Part shown: piece by piece, positions 59,303 through 64,000 of the stretch
Layout of the letters: each line of letters starts with the position of its first letter
Numbering within the stretch: the first letter of the stretch is position 1
Assembly (NCBI GenBank): GCA_022376925.1
Contig: JAIOJX010000001.1
Span: 2,170,001-2,234,000 of the forward strand
Length of the DNA: 64,000 bases
Source: Tragulus kanchil
Lineage: Eukaryota; Chordata; Mammalia; Artiodactyla; Tragulidae
Reading direction: 5' to 3'
Program-made: the position numbers and the translations under genes
Notes under the pieces: generated by a model
Seen by the model: only the letters and a program-made list of their open reading frames with translations
Database searches by the model: none
What the model was told of the DNA's origin: nothing

Positions 59303-60046
59303 CCTTGTGGGGTCCCGTCTGTTCTGGGATGGGGGCCCTGGTGCACACTCAGGGCGCACACCTCACCTTGCCTCCTGGCACGGCCTGCACCTCCTGGGCT
59401 CTCTGACCTCGGGACCTCTTCCTAGGCTTTCTTCTCACACGGCTTCCTCCTCGGGAGAGACCTGGAGGGGACACCTCAGGTGCAGACAGTGGCACTGCCC
59501 TGGGCCTTCTGTGGTGGGAGGGCTGCCCTCTGGGAGGTCCCCCGGGTCTGGGGTGGGGGCTCCCTCGTGGGGCTCCCTGGTAGGGCTCCGCTCTCCCCGG
59601 GCCGGGCCTGGACCCTGCCCGCCCTCGGGGGGCCCGCGGGGTCACTCGGGACAAGGCCCGGGGCTGCCCCCACAGCCCCGCGGGGCCTCGCGCGGGGCCA
59701 CACCTGCCCGGGGCCTCCCGCGGCCTCGAGGCTGGGGACCCGCTTGGGCCTCTCCCCCGCCCTCCGCGCCCCCCGCCGGGCCTCCAGCGCGGACCCCGGG
59801 AGTGCACCCCGGGCCAGAGCCGCGCGCCCGCTCGGGCCTCCCTCGGGCCCGGGAGTGCGCCCTGGAGCCGCGCCCTGAAGCCCTCGCCCTCGGCCGGCCG
59901 CCTCCCGTCCCCAGGCCCCTCCGCCCGCGCTCAGGAGCCGCCTCCCCCTGCCCTCCGTGCTCCGTCGCCCCAAGGACCCCCGCCCGGGGCCCAGCTCTCT
60001 CCCCGGGTTGGGGTCTGCCCGCCCCCGGCCTCCCTTGCATGGAGCC
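59303..60046. repeat. GC-rich block, second copy (see 48,160-48,943)
   Basis: Shares long stretches with 48,160-48,943, missing short pieces such as a second cgtggggcctcgcg, and it lacks the minisatellite that follows at 48.97 kb. It ends in gcatggagcc, after which AT-rich repeat DNA starts. Position upstream of MAGE copy 2 suggests a promoter CpG island. Confidence 0.8.
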
Positions 60047-60143
60047 TTCAAGGAAAGGGAACTGGGGGAGAATGGATACATGTATATGTACAACTGAGTC
60101 CATAGAAAGTTTTAAACAGTTTAAATCAAAAAAGAATGTGTGG

Positions 60144-60468
60144 GGCTTCCCCTGGTGGTCCAGTGGGTAAGGACACCGCCTTGCAGTGCAAGGGGCGCCG
60201 GTTCGATCCCTGGCCTGGGAAGATCCCACGTGCCGCGGAGCGGCTGGACTGATGCGTCCAATTACCAAGCCGGAGCTCTGGAGCGCATGCGCCCGAAGCC
60301 GGTGCTCTGCGACAACAGAGGCCACCGCGATGGGAGGCCCACATGGGCCAAAGAACAAAGACGGATGAAAATGGAGAAATGAAAGACGAATAGAAGTGGC
60401 CCGCCCACTCCCCTCCCTCCCCAACCCAAAAATAAATAAATAAATAAATCTTAAAAAAAAAAAAAAGA
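60144..60468 (+). repeat. CHR-type tRNA-Glu SINE with intact B box
   Basis: gggcttcccctggtggtcc, B box ggttcgatccctgg, gaagatcccacgtgccgcgg, an (AAAT)n segment and a poly(A) tail of about 14. It is flanked by aagaatgtgtgg at both ends, a target-site duplication, so the insertion is young. Confidence 0.9.
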
Positions 60469-60714
60469 ATGTGTGGAGAAGATTGTGTTAATGCACCAGT
60501 TACATATCAGTGAGAAATATTCCTCTATTTTCCCTATTTTGTTTATTATTATTACTATTATGTGCCTTGTGAAGTCTCCAATTGGATCATTATTTAAATT
60601 TCATGACATGATCTAATCTTCTTTGTCTTCACCTTACAGTCCCACTGGATTGATTACTTTCCAGGGCAGGAATTATTGCCTAGAGTTCTCAACACCCTAG
60701 CAGCATATGTACAT
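60469..60714. other. AT-rich intergenic, nothing recognised
   Basis: Contains a (TTA)n-like stretch near 60,540-60,560. Confidence 0.5.
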
Positions 60715-61145
60715 GTTGCTCAAGAGTTTTCTAGGGCTGTGGTAACTAATTACTATGAAGTGGGTGACTTAAGCAACAGAAGTATATTGTTTCCTCATTT
60801 TGGAAGCTAGAAGCCCCAAATCAAGGTGTCAACAGGGTTGTTTCCTTCAAAGTGTAGGGAAGGAAAGCTTTATCCCAAATCTCTCTCCCTAGCTTGTAGA
60901 TGACCATCTTCTCTCTGTTATTTGACATTATATTTCCTTTGTGTATGTCAGTGGCCATATCCAAATTTCCACCTTTATATTATTAATAGAAGGACACTAG
61001 TCATTAGATTAGTACCTGCTCTAATGATCTCATATTGACTAATTACATCTGCAATGACCCTATTTCCAAATTATATCACATTATAAGGTACTGGGCATTG
61101 GATTTCAATATATCTTTTAGAGAAACACATACTTCAATGTGCAAC
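60715..61145 (-). repeat. MaLR-type LTR (MLT1-like), reverse
   Basis: Reverse order of the landmarks seen at 6.6-7.07 kb: gttttctagggctgtggtaac, caaggtgtcaacagggttg, agcttgtagatgaccatcttc, and tgaccctatttccaaat. Confidence 0.6.
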
Positions 61146-61559
61146 ATCCCTGAAATAGCTGCTGATTGTAACCATTCCTCATCCATGATAGGGTGATATA
61201 ATGATTGCCTTCCACATTGCAAACCAGATTGAATTCCCAGCCAATGCACTTCCTTTCCCACTGCACTTCCTTTCTGGATTATGTCAAGGGCAAAAGCAGT
61301 CCTCACGTCTTCTCTCTGCACGGTAGAAGGCAAGCATTGTGCTGGAGCTCAGGGAATGACTGGTCAATGAGCAAATGATGTCTATTGTTTTTGATGGTAG
61401 TGGTGGGCTGGACTGTGAGAGGTTTACCTGGATGTTGAGCCCTGAGATGAGCAGCTGTGGCCCAGACACAAGGCCAGATCACAGGGCAGATGGGAGGAGG
61501 CAGAGCCTTGGCAGGCCTTCTGGCCTGGGGATGGAGAGTCCCAAAAGAATCAGAAGCAG

Positions 61560-62070
61560 GGTCTCAAAGAGATACTGGTACATCTATATTCATAGCAGCA
61601 TTATTCACAAAAACTAAAACATGAAAGCAACCTAAGTGTCCATCAGTGGGTGAATGGACAAACAAATTGTGGTCTGTCCACACAGTGGAATGTTATTCAG
61701 TCTTAAAAAGGGGAGAAATTCTGACATATTCTACAGCATGGATGAACCGTGAGAACTTTATGCTGAGTTAAATAAACCAGTTGCAAAAGGACAAATACTG
61801 TATGATGCCATTTCTATGAGCTCCCTGGAACAGTCAGATTCACAGAGATAGAAAGAAGAATTATGTTAGCCAGGGACTAGCAGGGAATAATGAGGTCATG
61901 GCTAATGGGGACAGAATTTTAGTTTTGCAAGATGAAAAAGTTCTGAAGATTGGCTATGTGACAAGACGGGTATACTTAACGCTACTAAACTGTGTACCCT
62001 TCAGATGGTTCCAATGGTAAATTTTATGTTACATGTATTTTGCCACTTTTAAAAAGAAAAAGTTAGCCAA
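61560..62070 (+). repeat. L1-type LINE 3' fragment
   Basis: The atagcagcattattcacaa, caacctaagtgtccatcag and tggaatgttattcag blocks are the L1 segment after ORF2, here in plus orientation and old. The neighbouring 61.15-61.56 kb holds nothing recognised. Confidence 0.7.
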
Positions 62071-63130
62071 GCATTTTATTTTCAGCACATTAACACTCCA
62101 CATTGCAAGATGAGCAGTTTCAACGACAGGGATTTGAGAAACCCTGAAGCTGCTGATAGCCAGTTAGAACCACCTCATGCTAACATTTGTGATCTGCAGC
62201 CCGTCTGGGAGGTGAGGCTTTCAAGATCCAGCAGTGGCCTTCAGAGGAGGCATCAGATGGATCTGACCTTCACAGACAGCATCCTGAAACCATAGGGAAG
62301 AAGGTCTAGGACATGGGGAAGGAACCTCGAGGAATGGACTGGCCACTACTATTTTATAAACAGTCGCATCACTTACCTGCTAGAAGTCACTTAGGTAAAT
62401 ATAGCCCTTGGCAATTACTCAAAGACAAGTCCTGTCTTCCAGTGTACCCGAGATGCTTAGCCTGAGAAATGGAAACCCACAGCCCCTCTCAACGCCTATC
62501 CCTAGCTTCCCGTGTGCCGGCATGGACTCCTTCTTCCTCCTCAATTGGTAGATCATTGACGAAGCCCCATCCTCTTCATTCACAGAGCCCATGCTCTGTG
62601 CTGAATAAAGGTACATATAACAACATGCAGATGGCAAAAAAAGATTTTTGTCCTTTGGATTGATTCACTCTAGATTGGAAAACAATCTGGGTTAAGCTTG
62701 GTAGGAGTTTTGTCATTTCTTTATGAGTCTCTGATGAAAGAGGAATGTAAACTGAGTTATCCATGTCAGCTATGAAGCTGAGTTCTGGTGTTTATCTAAC
62801 TGAAAGCTTATTTAATATCAGCACAGCGAGGCATTCATTCATTCAAGAAGCATTTTTGGAGCACCTATGTCATGCCAATCACTAGGCTGGGAGCTGGGAT
62901 TAGAACATACCCCCCAGCATAGCATGCATAAACCATCACCCAGTAATAGAAATGCTGAAACGTGGACTTGGAAAACAGAGGATGCTGCTAAGACCCAAGA
63001 TGATGGGAACCAGAAGACTATAGGAGCCAAAAGAGAAGGCTTCCTCTTTTCTACTCTTTAAGCAGAAAAAGGCATAATGAGTAGGAGCTACCCCAGTCAA
63101 GAAGGCAGAAATCTGCTGCAACCTGGGAGG
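62071..63130. other. Intergenic, no gene recognised
   Basis: Unique AT-rich sequence. The segment around 62,830-62,960 (gcattcattcattcaagaagc) looks like an old mammalian repeat edge. No gene. Confidence 0.5.
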
Positions 63131-63270
63131 GTGGGATGGGGAGGGAGATAGGGGGAAGGTTCAGGAGAGGGGGGACATACGTATACCTATGGCAGATTCA
63201 GGTCACTATGTGGCAGTAAACAACAAAACTCTGTAGAAAATAAAAGAATAATAATAATAATAAAAAGAAG
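63130..63270 (+). repeat. L1 LINE 3' UTR end with (AAT)n tail
   Basis: gtgggatggggagggag, then cagtaaacaacaaaactctgtag, and an AATAAT-rich tail at 63,240-63,268, the same 3' end type as at 22.3 and 32.5 kb. Confidence 0.7.
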
Positions 63271-63349
63271 GCGGGAATAGGAAGAAGGGAGAAGTGCTTA
63301 CAGGAAAAAAGGAGCATAGTGAGTCAAAGGTAGGGATGGCAAACTGTTT

Positions 63350-63530
63350 CTGTACCCAGGTCTCCCGCATTGCAGGCAGACTCTTTACCATCTGAGCCAC
63401 CAATGAAGCCCAAGAATAGTGGAACCGGAAGCCCATCCCTTCTCCTGGCATCTTCCCAGCCCAGGAATAGCGCCGGGGTCTCCTGCATTGCATGCAGATA
63501 CATTACCAGCTGAGCTAGCAGGGAAGCCGT
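63350..63530 (-). repeat. Two reverse tRNA-SINE 5' pieces
   Basis: Two copies of the gtctc(c)gcattgcaggcagactctttacc(a) block, ending ccaccaatgaagccc (63,410) and gctagcagggaagcc (63,528). The final 63.53-64.0 kb has no recognised feature. Confidence 0.7.
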
Positions 63531-64000
63531 GTAAAGGGCCGAAGGGTAACTATTTTCAGTTTCACCAATTCAGTCCTGATGCAAGTGAACGGGAGTGGCT
63601 ATATGCCAACAACTGTACTTGTGGACACTGACTTTTGAAATTAATATAGTTTTCATGTGTCATGAGACGTTATTCTTCCTTTGATGTTTTTTCCAACTAT
63701 TTAAAAATGTTAAATCATTCTTTACTCACCAGTCAGATAAAAGCAGGCAATGGGTCAAGTTTGTCTGAGTCCTGGCTGAAGGCGTTAAAATACTTCCATA
63801 AGTCTAGAATATTGTGGGGGAGTCTGGAGTGAGAGTGACTTAGCAGAAATGCCACTCAGTGTCTGCTCCGTCCATAAGGTCAGCAGTCTACAAGCCAGGT
63901 GTCGGGCCCCGGGGGGAGGGGCAAGAATGTGTTTTCTCTTGTTCTTCTATTATGTTAAGTATCTAGTTTGTGTATAGTTCATAGTGTACTACATGCTATA

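Overview
The window is mammalian genomic DNA from a ruminant, and by gene content it belongs to the X chromosome, in a block equivalent to human Xq28. Ruminant origin is shown by a decayed BovB (RTE) LINE at 29.4-31.0 kb, by several Bov-tA SINEs with their typical Asp-tRNA-like tail, and by many tRNA-Glu-derived CHR-type SINEs. The X assignment rests on four gene families found together: PNMA6-like, PWWP3B/PWWP4-like, HSFX3/4-like and MAGE. Species (cattle, sheep, goat, buffalo, deer) cannot be read from the sequence.

Layout. 1-10 kb: intergenic DNA with LTR, L1, L2 and MaLR remnants, ending in a perfect tandem duplication of about 1.06 kb (7.9-10.1 kb). 10.4-15.5 kb: a very large CpG-rich block with SINE remnants that have drifted to high GC; it leads into the intronless PNMA-family coding sequence at 15,543-17,411. 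17.4-20 kb: 3' untranslated region and GC-rich flank. 20.8-27.5 kb: three ordered exon-like pieces of an SYCP3/XLR/FAM9-type meiotic gene, with an intron swollen by two successive tandem duplications (about 1.15 and 1.2 kb) of L1 and SINE sequence. 28-34 kb: L1 and BovB debris. 34-40 kb: mostly unexplained, with a possible retroviral polypurine tract and LTR edge at 37.8 kb. 40.3-42.4 kb: PWWP-domain gene with a one-base frame break near its start. 43.4-44.9 kb, minus strand: two-exon HSFX3/4-like gene with intact splice sites and poly(A) signal. 45.4-47.5 kb: an approximately 1.1 kb tandem duplication. 48.2-49.7 kb: CpG-rich block with a 19-bp minisatellite that repeats a YY1-like motif. 50-52.5 kb: old repeats. 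56.4-59.0 kb, minus strand: two MAGE copies in tandem, both broken in the same places; the GC block of 48 kb recurs just upstream of them (59.3-60.0 kb). 60-64 kb: SINE, MaLR and L1 remnants.

The genes are not an operon-like unit. They are independent, mostly testis- or brain-biased X-linked families of the kind that expand by local duplication. The recurring theme is recent tandem duplication with very high identity, plus CpG-rich promoter blocks copied between loci. Several duplications and frame breaks could be assembly artefacts and are flagged as such. All large open frames inside the GC-rich blocks are compositional and were left out.
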